From NCBI RefSeq assembly GCF_000764305.2, contig NW_025939167.1, positions 124,001 to 188,000 on the forward strand: a stretch of 64,000 nt of DNA, written 5' to 3'. Made by a program: the position numbers and the translations under genes. Below, in pieces: positions 1-12,500 of the stretch. Under the pieces are notes generated by a model. It did not search any database, was not told where the DNA came from, and worked only from the letters and a program-made list of their open reading frames with translations. Positions within the stretch are counted from its first letter, which is position 1. Each line of letters begins with the position of its first letter. Origin of the DNA: Hyalella azteca. Lineage: Eukaryota; Arthropoda; Malacostraca; Amphipoda; Hyalellidae.

Positions 1-2577
1 GTGTCAAATTTGACAGTTGACATTGGAATAGGAAGAATAAATAAACCAAATAGGAAATAACTGTTTGTATAGGAAGAATATTATGGTTTGAGACTTTTAA
101 ATACGTCTGTGAAGTGTGAATATATTAGGAATCCTTTAAGTATACTTGTATTTGCTGATTTCAAGTGGTAAATAAATTAATAGATGATTAAGTTGAGAAA
201 TGAATTTAGACACATGAAAACTAATTCCGTCACAACTTGAATTGGACACACACTGATTGTTCCAAGCTATGTACGAAATTAAAATTTGCTTAATTAAAAG
301 CTTAATAGTTGTTAATTAAAAGCGTAATTAAGTAGTGTTCAATATTCATTAGGTAGTGTTCTAATTCAAAGCCGTGTTGTATTCCAATACAGCTCACACA
401 GGGAACGGAATTCGAACACGTGGATGACGGCATTACATATCAGTAGAATTTGAAGCGCGGACAGAATAAGCCTCACCACATGCCGAATATTGCCACACAC
501 AGTGTCGGAATATAGGGATTTGGTAGGTTTGCATTCTAAAGGCTTTTAAATAAATATGGCAACATTTTGTGACGTTTCATCGTTGCTGGCGCATAGTACG
601 GTCACTACGGTGTTTTGCGAGTCACATAAAGCAAACAGAACTCGAGTAACGCATACGGTTATTTTTTTATAGTTTTTCATTTCTCGATGCGTCCTTAATG
701 TGTCGGAATATACCGCGTTTACCCTACCTCTAAAAAATCCATGAAAAAAAGTGTGAAAAGTGAGATTTTGGAAAAGTATCTCTGCTAAGGTCTGTAGCAG
801 AAAAATCATTTGTTGTATTGAAAAATCTTACTTACATATAAGTTGCACACTGTTGTTGGCTTAAAAACGTGATTGACAGAATTTGCATATCTCATTCCAA
901 GAAAAAATGGCAGCCATTTCCGCAAAACGGGGTAATAAGGATTTAAGGGACACCCCTAAAACTACATTTACAGTAGAGCCTTGGTTAGCAAAGGCTCCAG
1001 TTAATGAAAAAAAATCAATTAACAACAAAGAAATTTGATTACATTTACCTTGCTCAGTGAAAAAAATTTCACTTAACAAAAAATTACTGCATCAGTCATC
1101 ACAAAATTGTGCATAGAGTGTCATAGATAGAATTGAGCACTGGGCCACAAAGAATGGAAAATAATAACCTGAACTATGATTTATTTCTCCAAAAAATATG
1201 ATAGTTGTCAGTTTATCACTGATATATTCCTTCCTGTTTTAGGTATGTTTTTTACAATCTTTTTTGTTATAGTATAATCACTCGACTTGATTAATATTGT
1301 GCAAAATTGCAAGCCACCCTGTAAGCTTACAGATATAGAAGAAATGCTACATGGCTGCTGATATGAAGCTTGCAGTGGACAAGGTTGTTGTTAATGCTCT
1401 ATGGCATGTCCATGGATACAGTAATATCACATTAATAATACGGTAATTAATGAATATGGTAATACCATATCAATAAAGGATAAACAAGTAAAAATCACAG
1501 AAAATGTCATTTATTCTACATTTACATCATCTACAATGAAAGAGGAGGACTTCAGAACACTGTTAGTAATACATGAGTACACTCTGCATGCTTCAAACGT
1601 TTCAAAATTAGGTTTTATCTCAAGTGTCCCTAATTACCCCATTTCCAGATTAATTCAGGAGCCTTTTATATTGTGTCTAGCACCTTACAAATAGCATTTG
1701 GAATTTTTTTTAGAGATGCCATACAATAGCCCTTGCAAAGACCTTTAAAATGAGCCCAAACTTGTTTATGAAATGTTTCATGGTAAGAAGTTATTAACAA
1801 AAAACGCTCAAAACCGTCCCTTTTTACCCCATTTGATGGTACTCTTTAGCAACTGACCACTGTGATAGTGGCAAACCATACTCCAGAGAATCTCTAGAAT
1901 CAGTTCATTCTTAATTTCCTCATTCACTCATTTTTTAAATTAATTTCTTGTGTATGATAATGCTTGTATCAAAGATACTTACTAGTCTACATTTGGTAAA
2001 GCACACATCAAATATACCTATCTACCTTCAATGCAATTGCAATGACTAGAGATTTCCCAACATTTCCAGAGCCAGAAGATTCCCACTGAATGAAACGGCT
2101 CCTACTTGATTTTAAAAAGAAACATTTAGAATCCGAAATTAGGTAATTGAAAATCTGTCCCATTGGAGCCTCTAATTTTTTAGTGATAAGTTTGTACTAA
2201 ATTCCAAATTCCAATCATGTCTTTGCCTTGTAGTATATAGGTAAAATTAAATCATATACCTACTCTGTCTATAAAGATGTGATTACAGTTTAAATAATGT
2301 GCATAGGATCAGCTTAACTTGAAAAGATTACTTGAACAATTATATTAGCTAATAATAATAATACTTTTTTGAATACAACAAATTGTTGACTTCCTAAGGT
2401 TTTCCTTGATAGAATATATATAACTTAAGGAAAAAGAATACAACTACCTGTCATTAGCCTATCACCATCTATCATGATAATAACAACAAATTTTGACAAT
2501 GACAATGTCTTCATAAATGTATTATAGCATTATAATTTAAATTTTGCTTGTTTTAATTATATATCTCAATTTTTCAG
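1..2577. other. AT-rich flank or intron 1 of LSM5, no gene seen
   Basis: No reading frame here looks like protein. The first LSM5 exon, which should hold about 16 residues and end in the first base of a Glu codon before a GT donor, was looked for and not recognised, so it either lies upstream of the window or is too short to pick out by eye. The sequence is AT-rich with many homopolymer runs. The last bases form the intron 3' end, a T-rich tract ending in TTTTTCAG at 2577. Confidence 0.6.
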
Positions 2578-2774
2578 AGTTGGTTGACAAGTGCATAGGT
2601 TCCCGAATCCATATCATCATGAAGAGTGACAAAGAGATTGTGGGCACACTGCTTGGGTTTGATGACTTTGTCAACATGGTACTGGAAGATGTAACTGAAT
2701 ATGAGTCTACACCTGAGGGTCGTCGTGTTACTCAGCTGGACCAGATTCTTCTAAATGGGAACCACATTACAATG
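2578..2774 (+). CDS. LSM5: LSM5 Sm-fold exon
   Basis: Acceptor TTTTTCAG ends at 2577. The exon opens with AG, finishing a Glu codon, and is open to ATG at 2772-2774, followed by donor GTAGAG. It carries nearly the whole Sm fold. Confidence 0.94.
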
Positions 2775-3232
2775 GTAGAGAAGTAACTTGGTTGAAGGTG
2801 TTTCCTTCTTTTCATCATAATACATTGCAATAATTTTTTGTCAGGATCAGTTTATAGGTTACTTCAATTTCTTTACCAGAATAAGAATTCTTACCAGAAC
2901 AATGAATAGGAAAATGCCTAAGATTATTTTTCTCTCCATTTATTTCAAATACCTAAGATTTTGATATAGTGTTCTGCTAGAATTTTAATTCCACTCATAC
3001 TTTGTCTCTGTTTAAAATATCAGCCAAAAAATGCTTTTGCCAAAATACTTAACTCATTTACAAGTACTCCAAAAATATAGGTATTCTAGATGCTTATCAT
3101 CATGCTTTTTCTTTTGAATAAAAGTTGTACTTGAAAAGACCTGTCATTCAATTTTGATTCGAATGCCTGCAAAAAAAATTAATGGTGATTAATTTTTTCT
3201 AGTTGGTTCCTGGTGGAGATGTAACTGACTGA
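2578..3232 (+). CDS. LSM5: U6 snRNA-associated Sm-like protein LSm5, last two coding exons (5' partial)
   Basis: LSm5 is a subunit of the heptameric LSm2-8 ring, which binds the U-tail of U6 snRNA in the nucleus, and of LSm1-7, which drives decapping of mRNA in the cytoplasm. Two exons are seen: 2578-2774 and 3203-3232 (stop TGA 3230-3232). The first begins with two bases of a split Glu codon and then reads 65 codons from [12 protein letters not shown], with the Sm1 motif ([18 protein letters not shown]) and the Sm2 motif ([10 protein letters not shown]). The second adds LVPGGDVTD, equivalent to the LVPGG tail of animal LSm5. Joining at ATG|GTAGAG and CTAG|TTGG restores the family ending exactly. 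Compared with the usual 91 residues, only the short N-terminal leader is missing. If the intron is retained the frame stops after VEK at 2784-2786, and an AATAAA lies at 3117-3122. Identification is by recognition of the family, not by a search. Confidence 0.95.
3203..3232 (+). CDS. LSM5: LSM5 terminal coding exon
   Basis: A T-rich tract ending in TTTTTTCTAG at 3202 is followed by nine codons, LVPGGDVTD, and TGA. The phase (0) matches the preceding exon and the residues match the conserved LSm5 tail. Confidence 0.88.
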   Translation: MVPGGDVTD

Positions 3233-4185
3233 TCACCGGATGCAGCTAATGCTGTTATTCATCAACCCTCTGCTGCAGCGGCTACACTTCGAAGGCTTTG
3301 CATCTCCATGTGTTTTTGACAGAACACACAGTGATGTGGAATGTATTGTGATATATTCATTGATATTCTCGTTCTAGAGAAATTTTCATCATCAAAACCA
3401 TTTGCTTAACCTTTTTACCTGACGGAAAAAAAATTGATGGTTGCCATAACTCTGATGATAATCATGCCGATTTTTCTTTCTGTTGGATCTTGTACTGTCA
3501 TCTATTCTTTCTAATTTATTTGAACGTCCTAATCACCCTCAAGAAGTAAAGTAATTGTAGATTCATGCATGGTATATAAGGTAATATCAATTTCTTAGCC
3601 AAGTCTTGGCTCTGATGAAATGGCATCTTATATACATGTTGACGGTAAGACAGCTTGGGAAAAACTTACCTGTTGTAAGTATAAAATTTGTCGTTTCTAC
3701 AATCGATTTGTTGAGTTTACTGCATCTCTAAAACTGTAGCTTTTAAATTTAAATAAGTTTTTCAACAATCCTAGGCAATTAACTGCTGACAGGGAAACCT
3801 TAGTTATTACCATTAGTTGGAGCTTAGCTCATTCAATCCAAAATATTTTCAAGTGTTAATTTATGCAAATTCTTGTATTGTATCAGGTATTTTGTATCTC
3901 GCATTTTCTATGCAAGTGATCTCATTTGTATAATTGTGGATCACTTATGAATATGAATTTTTTTCATGATTTTGTGAAAATTTTCCCCCTTTTAATATCG
4001 GGTATGCAGTTACCTGAGTATTACCTGGTGAGTGGTGAGTTATGACCTGTACATGTACGCATTGTCAATGGAAATGTGTTAACTTGGGTGTTTTACTATC
4101 AAAGTATAATTAAGACGAGCACAAATTTTTTATTTATTTAAGTGGACGATGTCCAACTTGTTCGATATTTCTTTCCAATTTGTTC
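3233..4185 (+). other. LSM5 3' untranslated region and flank
   Basis: AT-rich sequence without a coding-like frame. It should begin with the LSM5 3' UTR. No clear AATAAA lies close behind the stop codon; the one at 3117-3122 is upstream, inside the intron. Confidence 0.5.
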
Positions 4186-4623
4186 ATTGAAAAGGACAGA
4201 AATTTAATAGAGAATGTTCAAAGACGTGCAACAAGGATAATTCCAGGCTCGAAGGGCAAGTCCTATGAAGAAAGATTGAAGATTATGAGGCTTCCAAGCC
4301 TCAGTTATCGATGTCTGCGTGGGGACCTCATTGAAGCATACAAGTATACTCATGGTTTATACAAGGTCCCCAAAGGATTACTAGAATTTGAAACAAGAAC
4401 CAACACCAGAGGCCACGGCTATAAACTAAAAAAACTGCGCTGCAACTTCACGCGACAAAATTTCATCTTGCTTCGAATCACCGACATGTGGAACAGCCTC
4501 CCCGATGACATCGTTGGCGCTCCAAGTATGAACGCGTTCAAGAACAGACTAGATAAAGCTATGGAAAAATATATGTTCAGATTTGAAATGCCTAGCACCT
4601 TATCAAACCCGGTGGAAGTCTAG
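4186..4623 (+). mobile_element. 3' end of a non-LTR retrotransposon (LINE) reverse-transcriptase ORF
   Basis: An open frame of about 145 codons ending in TAG at 4621-4623. It shows the typical C-terminal tail of jockey/CR1/L2-type LINE polymerases: NLIENVQRRATRII, then SYEERLKIMRLPSLSYR, then [18 protein letters not shown], then LRITDMWNSLPDDIV and a final NRLDKAMEKY helix. The reverse-transcriptase catalytic part and any endonuclease are absent, so this is a 5'-truncated copy, as is usual for LINEs. Its 5' break near 4186 is where similarity to the second copy (minus strand, 23.9-24.8 kb) also ends. The frame is intact, which suggests a fairly recent insertion. It has no methionine start and is not expected to make a working protein. 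Clade assignment is tentative. Confidence 0.85.
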
Positions 4624-5109
4624 TAGCTATTTCAAACTATCGTCAGTCATGAAAAGATCCGGTCAAATGACACGATTTTAGATCTGTGAACAAGGCACGA
4701 AAAGGAAAAAGAATCGGCGACAGGCCACATCAGGTCTACACTGCAGCGCTGAGATCAATATGTTATGTTATTACTTGGACTGCTGATGTGTTCTACTCTA
4801 AGCTGGCATAGAGCATTATTATAATTTTGCTATCTTTCAGCATTGATGCAAAGTTTGATTATAGAAATAGAGAGTGATTATAGAGTGTTAACTGAGCATG
4901 CACGAGAGCAGGTTGTGTGGTGCCTAAGAGCTCTTCGATTGCTTGTTGTTTGCTCTGTAGCCTTGCACGTGCGTTGCTCCCATTCTCTCGTCTCGTTCTT
5001 GCTGACGCGGCGATTTTATTATTGACACGTCTTTCTACTGAATGTGCTCGTTATTCTTTTGCGGCGTGCCACTTGCTTGACTGGTTGTACGTAGTATTCG
5101 ATCTAGCAT
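4624..5109. other. Non-coding stretch, nothing recognised
   Basis: Follows the LINE stop codon and may include its 3' tail. No coding-like frame or repeat array was seen before the adapter at 5110. Confidence 0.4.
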
Positions 5110-5147
5110 CTGTCTCTTATACACATCTAGATGTGTATAAGAGACAG
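5110..5147. other. Nextera mate-pair junction adapter left in the assembly
   Basis: The 19-bp Tn5 mosaic end CTGTCTCTTATACACATCT is followed directly by its reverse complement AGATGTGTATAAGAGACAG, a perfect 38-bp palindrome. This is the circularisation junction of Nextera mate-pair libraries, not genomic DNA. The sequences to its left and right may not be neighbours in the genome. Confidence 0.97.
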
Positions 5148-5494
5148 TCCCTCCGTACCACGAACGGTACGGTAGTGAGGCGTCCTCGAGGACATCGCTG
5201 ATGTGTTGGGTTGAGTTCGCAAGGTCTGATCTGTAAAGGAAGGCGTTTTAGAGTGAGAAATTCCAGTATGACCTACACAAAGGCAAAACGTGCATAGCTA
5301 TTTGGACAAAATCTCAGTCATTTCTTCGAGTGTACAAACAATAGATTTATTGAAGTAATGTTTTGATTATTTTGATCGTTGTAGAAGTTCTCAGTGTGGG
5401 CTAATTCGTGAAATTTTTCAAAAATACTTTGTTTCCAGACAATAGCTTGATTTTAAATCAATGAATCAATTAACACATTTCAAATTATTTGAAT
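5148..5494. other. Non-coding stretch right of the adapter with a dispersed-repeat piece
   Basis: Contains, near 5283-5330, a segment with ATTTGGACAAAATCTCA that is shared with about 39412-39470, so a short dispersed repeat is present. No coding-like frame was seen. Confidence 0.4.
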
Positions 5495-5607
5495 AAAGAC
5501 AGTTACTTATCGCGTCGGGTTATTGTATATAGGGGCTGTTGGAGCGCGTATCCAGGATACTTATCGTGTCGGGATATTGTATATAGGGGCTGTTGGGGCG
5601 CGTATCC
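5495..5607. repeat. About 54-bp minisatellite running into the assembly gap
   Basis: Two adjacent copies of a unit containing ATTGTATATAGGGGCTGTTG and GCGCGTATCC are seen just before the Ns. The gap at 5608 is probably the unresolved rest of this array. Confidence 0.8.
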
Positions 5608-5738
5608 NNNNNNNNNNNNNNNNNNNNNNNNNNNNNNNNNNNNNNNNNNNNNNNNNNNNNNNNNNNNNNNNNNNNNNNNNNNNNNNNNNNNNNNNNNNNN
5701 NNNNNNNNNNNNNNNNNNNNNNNNNNNNNNNNNNNNNN
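5608..5738. other. Assembly gap, 131 Ns
   Basis: Run of unknown bases. Open frames that cross it are meaningless. Confidence 0.99.
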
Positions 5739-5913
5739 GTGTGGGAGGTCTTTAAAAAAAATTATAGAAATATGTTGCCACACGTGAACTGCTCATCAAT
5801 CTCCAGGAGGTATTTTCTAAGATTTTATAAAGAGTAGCATGAAAAGTAGCAGTTGATAGTCCTAGCAGGAAAAAATTGAAAATATCCTAAGCTAATCAAG
5901 TGGAAAAACTGAT

Positions 5914-5968
5914 GATGTATATCCATGGTTGAACTAGTTTTTATATAGTTCAACCATGATGTATATCC
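5914..5968. repeat. Small hairpin flanked by an 11-bp direct repeat
   Basis: The arms ATGGTTGAACT (5925-5935) and AGTTCAACCAT (5947-5957) are perfect complements. GATGTATATCC occurs on both outer sides, at 5914-5924 and 5958-5968, as would be expected of a tiny insertion with a target duplication. No function is claimed. Confidence 0.6.
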
Positions 5969-8900
5969 GCCTGCCGATAATTTACTTTTTTCAAATTAAT
6001 GAAACTATAGAACCACAACCATGTTCCATTTCAGCGGAATCCGATTTACGGCCGTTCTCTGTTACGATCAGCTGAGAATCAAATGGGGTAGTGGTACTGG
6101 TACCCACTACCCGGTAGTGGTAGTTTTGTGTCAGAAATAAATCTACTTCGAAACTTGTATTTTCTTCAACATATCAGAGTTTATCGGTCATTTATGCATG
6201 CTATGGAGGATATTTATTTTCTTATTTACCATAAAGACTAAGAGTGGGTGGAAAAACGTCGAATGCACAATCCAGATTAATGGAGAGAGTCAGTTACGTT
6301 CGCGGTTCGCCGCGAAAGCACGTGTGCGATTAATGCTCCCTAAGAATAGAAGTACTTTTTCAACAGTATTTGCGACTTGAGCTTCTTAATAAAACATATT
6401 GATGATTAAAATTCATTTAAGACACATCTGGCCTGGCTCCAAACCCCTCTGTCAGTCCGTGGTTTGCTGGTTCTGGAACTTCTGGTTGTTTGTTAATCGT
6501 TATTTTGTCAACTAGGTAGTTGAAATTGAAGTCTAATCATCTAAAATCTATTTGTTTATATTTTGGCGCTTTTAAGCACTAATCAGTTAGGATAAGTTGT
6601 CATTGCTACCTGGTGTTTTTGAACTTCCGACTTAGGAATGGATCATTATGGATGACTGACATGACATCAGTGACATGACTCTGGTTGCCTTACTGTTGCT
6701 GTCTCAGGCTGTGGCTGACCAGGCTGACTGGCCGAGTTGTGGCCCACCTGCAACATCTTAAACTATAGAAGATGGTGAAGAAGACATGATGAGTAATGAT
6801 TACAAATTACAATCTTACTCATGCCCCTTGGTACTGATTCTCCCATGTTTGGTGATTAAAATTCTGATTACATTGAGCTTGAGCCTTGAGGCAACTCCTG
6901 CAGGTGGCACTGTGGCAGGCTGGCAGCCACTGTGGAGGCTCTGGCTGCTTGTGTTTGCTGGAAATGTAGACCTTGTCTTGTGAGAAAACTGGATCAAGCA
7001 TCAAGTGAAAGCCTTGGTCATGGACTCATGGTCACTCACTCTCACAGTCACAGGCTTGGTGGACTTGAGTCAGACTGTCAGAGCCAAGCACCCAGCTAAG
7101 CAGAAGCCTAGCAATGGGATACAATTAAAAAGTGCTTCTATTTTTGCTAATAACAATATGACAAGTGATGAGCTTTAAACTAATGCCACTCTATGTGGTT
7201 CAGGATGTGGCCACTGGCCAGAGCCAGACCATAGTGATGATTGATGAAAGCACACTATCACCGGGACTTAATGCCCTTTCCTTTCTGTTCTAAAGGATCC
7301 AATTAGACCAAATGGTGGTATCAAAAATTCACTTTTTGTAACGATAAAAGATCTAATTATGCATCCAAATCTATGTTGTCAGTTGATTGCTCTAAAGTTT
7401 CATTCCTTCAGTTCAGTGGACATTGCATAGACTGTATAGACAATTTTCTATCTTTGTCTCAGTCTGTGATCAGAAAATGGGCTGTCTGCTCCAACCAGCT
7501 GGGATCTGATGTGCATATTTTTGAGGCACTTGATCCTAAATTGATCCAATTTCCATGACAAATTGATCCCAATTTCCATGTTCAGGCATGAGATAACTTG
7601 CCAATGCTGGAAATACAAATATATCTGAAATTTTACAACTGACTAGGCTCCACAATGAAAAGCAATTAAAGCATGAGCCATCAGCTACACTTGAAAGTCA
7701 CTTTTGGTTGAAAAAACTTGCCCAGCAGATTATCAATTGGCTATTGCCAGGTGGTGTGTCATACCTCACCACCTATACCTTCAGACTTCAGTACCATCAC
7801 ACTTGTCACCTTCAGACTACATCATTGTAGTAAGTCTATTAATGTCTATATAAGCTCCTCAAGCATTCCATGACTTGGCCATGAGGCAGTTGCAGACCAA
7901 ACTATTTGCTGCAATTGCAGCCCAGCTGCTATGATCTGATGGCTCCAACAGTTCCTTATCCATTTTTACTCCAGATCTATTCACTAGAGCTTTTCTGACT
8001 CAGAGACCAGATCTGGACAGTGACAATTTCTCCATTTGTTGCAAAATTGGAACTAGACTTGTAAGTTGTAAGATTTTCTGAGGATGTTGAAGTTTTGTGA
8101 ATATTCTATCAGGCCAATTGGACCCTTTATCAGCAGGCACTTTATGATGTGCTGATCTCTGCTGGGTGTGGTCCATAGTCTGGCAATGGTTGTGCCTACA
8201 TATCCAATGCCATTGGATATCTACAAAGCTGCCTCTTCAGCAGTTACTCAAATTTCAGGAAAGAGACATTGCTGTTTTGCAACACCAGGGTAGGGTGGTG
8301 AATGTTCAAAAGCAGTAACTTTGAGGGGCCAAGCTCAAGGAAGACTGTGGTGCTCTCCAACATGGCTAACCTTACAGAATACAAGCATAGTGAGGGTGTG
8401 GCCCAGGCTCCCAGCACCTCAAATTCAAGAAGCCGTGCTGAAATGTAAAGCTGCTTACTGCATAAATAACCTGACTACTTGTTTTATATCCCAGCTTTAT
8501 CACTTGGTAATTTAACTACAACTTCAGAACCATTGACTGGATTCTTAAGGTCAAAAACATTCATCATTCTAAAGTTGAATTTGAATATAGAAAACAATCC
8601 AGTTTTCAATATGTACTTATTTAATTCCATAGTTAATCTTGTAGAATAAACATGTTTACTTCTGGTTCTAATGTCCTCATGTAATGTGTATGTATAAATA
8701 GGTATAAACTACTTAACTTGGAGATAGTAAGCAACTGGAGCAGAAATTTAAACTATCAAATGACTAACAACTTATCTGCTACAGATTGTATTAAAGCATA
8801 ATTTTAATATCCCTCAAGTTGATTAAGAGTTACAAGTTATACAAGATTTGCTTCTGGTATTGAGTTTACAGTGTTACTCCATCACTGCATCAGAAGCTTC

Positions 8901-9358
8901 TTGAAACACAGTTATGCTTCTGCATCTTCAGCACTGCAGGCTACAAGGCCAGGTACCTGCCAGATTCTTGATACTCTTATCAAAATGTTATTGTGTGTCG
9001 ATCAAGCCAAACCAGCTTCAGATTCTTGATGGTCATCTTATTTAGATGTGAAATTGCATTAAAACACTCATGTACAACAAAGTTTTTCTCAACTTGTGAT
9101 TTTATATATGGTATCAGTGTAGGTATTTTTTAATATTGCTGAACTTACATGCAGCAAACCAGTTAAGTCTATATTTAGATCTTGAATTTAGCAACATTCT
9201 GTTTTTCAAAAGAAAATATCTCAACTTTTATAGGAGTTTCTCTCTATAAAAACTTGTAAAATTGTTGACTAGACCATAGAGGTTGTTTTCAAGAGAGAAT
9301 ATACAAGGTGCATTTCTGTTTAAGGACTGACAGATATTTTTTTTGTTCTCCAAGCCAG
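5969..9358 (+). other. Upstream flank or intron 1 of MUT, no coding exon recognised
   Basis: The first MUT exon, with the start codon and the start of the mitochondrial targeting peptide, should be here or further upstream, but no convincing exon was found. From roughly 6650 to 9000 the sequence is rich in CAG/CTG/TGG words, unlike the AT-rich flanks, yet every frame is broken by stops and nothing resembles a known protein. It may be old diverged repeat. Confidence 0.4.
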
Positions 9359-9560
9359 TACTGCTGCGCCTGCTGCCAAGCTGCTGCCAGCACAACCTGC
9401 AGTGCAGCACTTCATCTGACCAGACAATCTCATTAGACCCTGAGTGGGCAAAACTGGCCAAAAAGCAACTGAAAGGAGCTGATCCTGCAGAGAAGTTGCT
9501 CTGGCACACACCTGAGGGCATTACTGTTAAGCCTCTCTACACAAACAAAGATGTCAAACA
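9359..9560 (+). CDS. MUT: MUT seen exon 1: end of leader and start of mature enzyme
   Basis: Acceptor TTCTCCAAGCCAG ends at 9358; donor CA|GTAAGT. Carries a Leu/Cys-rich leader remnant, then [15 protein letters not shown] and [13 protein letters not shown]. The exact 5' edge is less sure than the 3' edge because the leader is not conserved. Confidence 0.88.
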
Positions 9561-12500
9561 GTAAGTTGACTTCTTTGGCACTTTGCTTTGCTGAATTTAA
9601 TTCATGCTTACTTGTTAGGACATATGAATGTTTATGTATATAATGTGCTGGTCATAAATTCTACTGCCATTAAAGTCAATTTATCACTAAATGAAAAAGG
9701 ATGCATATAAAAGTTTATCATCAAATAATGCAATCTCAATCTTTCATGGCAAAAAATTTGTGACCAAATCACAGTTTGTGATTAATCTTGCCTGTATTTT
9801 CCAGGTTATTTTAACTGCTTGGTTGCTTTCTACAGAAGCGTGTATGAAGAGCTGCCCGGGAAGCACCCATACACAAGAGGGCCATACCCTACAATGTATG
9901 CAAATAGGCCCTGGACAATCAGGCAATATGCTGGCTTTAGCACAGTTGAAGACAGCAACAAGTTCTACAGAGAAAACATTAAGGCTGGCCAACAGGGCCT
10001 CTCTGTGGCCTTTGATCTTGCAACACATAGAGGGTCTGTAGTGAAAACATTTTGTGCCAAAAGATCCGTGTCTTTTTTCCAGTTCATTTGTTTTTCAATA
10101 ATCGTATTTATGCATTGACAAATATTATTGATTCATTTTGATATGGCTCCTGGTGTTTTTCTTTTTCATCGATTATATTATCTCATATATAAATCATATT
10201 CATAACAAATTCAGTGGTTCATCGGGTATACCTGACTTGGATAGCCCACGTGTGCGTTGTGATGTTAAATGTTGTGCATAAATAATGATTTTATTATTTT
10301 ATGACCCCCCCTGGTGATTGTTATCACTTAAATAACAATGTATTTATTTATTGGAATTTTTTGTTATATCAGGTATGACTCAGATTACTACCCATCATAA
10401 CCCATGCGTGTATAGTGATTTTTACAATTATATTATAAAATTATAATAGTAATAATTATACATATTTTTTTTCAGGTATGACTCAGACAACCCACGCGTG
10501 CATGGTGACGTAGGCATGGCAGGCGTGGCCATAGACTCGGTGGAGGACATGAAGGCGCTGTTTGAAGGCATCCCCTTGGGGCGCATGAGCGTCTCTATGA
10601 CCATGAATGGAGCAGTCCTTCCAATCCTAGCCATGTTTGTAGTGGCTGGTCAGGAACAGGTCTGTTAAAATGGACAAACTTGAAGAACTTTAGCTCTATT
10701 ATCAATTATTTGTCACTTTCTTAATGCTTATAGATATATATGTATGGAAGCAATAACAACAATCTGTAGTGAATAAGCTCCTTTTCTATTATATTTCTTA
10801 ATTTTTGTGTCAAATTTTAAAGTGTTTAAGACTGTGACTTTAACTTCTCTTACTAAGTTAATTAGTTTATTTTTTGAGTTTTTATGAACCCTATTAGCAA
10901 AAGGTGCATGAATTACCATTTGTTCTTTAAATTATGGCCTCACATTGCCATGGTTTGAACCTGCAACTGAATTTCAAATTTCAAGTCTACTACTGTATGA
11001 CGTATTGCATGACATCTTAGCTGATGATTTATTATCACTTTGAACTAGGTAAGTACTTACCCCTTACCCTGGTGCCATGTAATCACTATGAACTGATGTG
11101 TAAAGAATTCAAACTCTCTCTGAATCGTTCATTGTAAATAATGGATAATTAATTTGCTTATTAATATCATATGTACAGGGCGTGAAGACAGAGGAGCTCT
11201 CAGGCACCATCCAGAATGACATCTTGAAGGAATTCATGGTGCGCAACACGTACATATTTCCTCCCGAGCCTTCCATGCGCATCATTGGTGACATCTTTAA
11301 GTACACTGCTCAGGTACGAAGTGCGGCTTCTTTCGATGCCTAAATAAATCTTGAATAAAAATGGTTTGCATAATTCAGGCAATTTATGTTGATTCACAGT
11401 ATTTAATGATTCTTAACTATACCGATTTAACGTCTGTACAGTGAAGGCAACGTACTTCTACTGCTCACAATGCTCTTTAATTTCTCAAGTATACTATGTA
11501 CTGACCATTCCGGCTTTCTTCACTTTTTGCAAACTAAAATAGCTTAGGCCGTGCCGTCCGTGATAAATAATTTTTTTGAAAAATCTCTTTTTTTTAGAGA
11601 TTTATTTACAACCTGAGTTTTTGGCTCCCGTTGTTAATAAAGCTGTAATAACCAGCCAGTAATCTGGCCTTGTAAATAAATGTTTTGAACGAGTACATGG
11701 CAACGGATCAAATATTCCCGGTTTCTCGGTACCGTAATTGATACCCCATTAACACTATTTTTCTATTTACAGAACATGCCGAAGTACAACAGCATCAGCA
11801 TCAGCGGCTACCACATGCAGGAGGCGGGTGCCAACGCTGTGCTTGAAATGGCCTTCACACTCGCGGATGGCTTGCAGTATTGCCAGACGGGCCTCGAGGC
11901 GGGCCTCAACATCGATCAGTTCGCCCCTCGTCTCTCATTCTTCTGGGGCGTCGGCATGAACTTTTATATGGCGCGTGCTGAGATTTGTAACAATGCTTCT
12001 CATTTTTATGATGGTTTTACAATAATTATTTACTTGGATATCTTCCAGCTTACCACTCGCTTCTCATTCTGTGCATAAATATTTTGTCACTAAAATTAGC
12101 ATATTCCTCTAGGTGTTATCACAATAGTTTTTTACGTGGCTTTTTTTAGTTTATTGGAAGGTGATACTTTTACATTTTTTTGAACGTGTAATTATTTTTT
12201 AGGTAATTTCTGTTTAAGGGGCTGTAAATTTTTGTGAGATTTTGCATGGATGTGCAGTTAGCAAGTTTCTTGTTGACCTAGTAAATTTTCTAACCAAGAT
12301 TTTTCTCTGTACAGGAAATAGCGAAAATGCGAGCAGCGCGACGGCTGTGGGCTGAACTCATCCAAGAGCAATTCTCCCCTAAGGACGCACGCAGCTGCTT
12401 GCTCAGAACTCACAGCCAGACCTCAGGCTGGTCACTCACTGAGCAGGTGAGTGATCTCTTCCTTACTTATTCCTAACCTTTCGCAGCCGGACCTCAGGCT

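Noticed and set aside
557..620. ATGGCAACATTTTG as LSM5 exon 1
   Set aside because: The codons do not give the LLPLE end expected before the split Glu, and no fitting GT donor follows.
5111..5147. Natural Tn5-like insertion
   Set aside because: Two mosaic ends meeting head to head with nothing between them are the mark of the library adapter; Tn5 is a bacterial element and no 9-bp target duplication is seen.
5489..5837. Frames running through the N gap
   Set aside because: Most of the residues are unknown.
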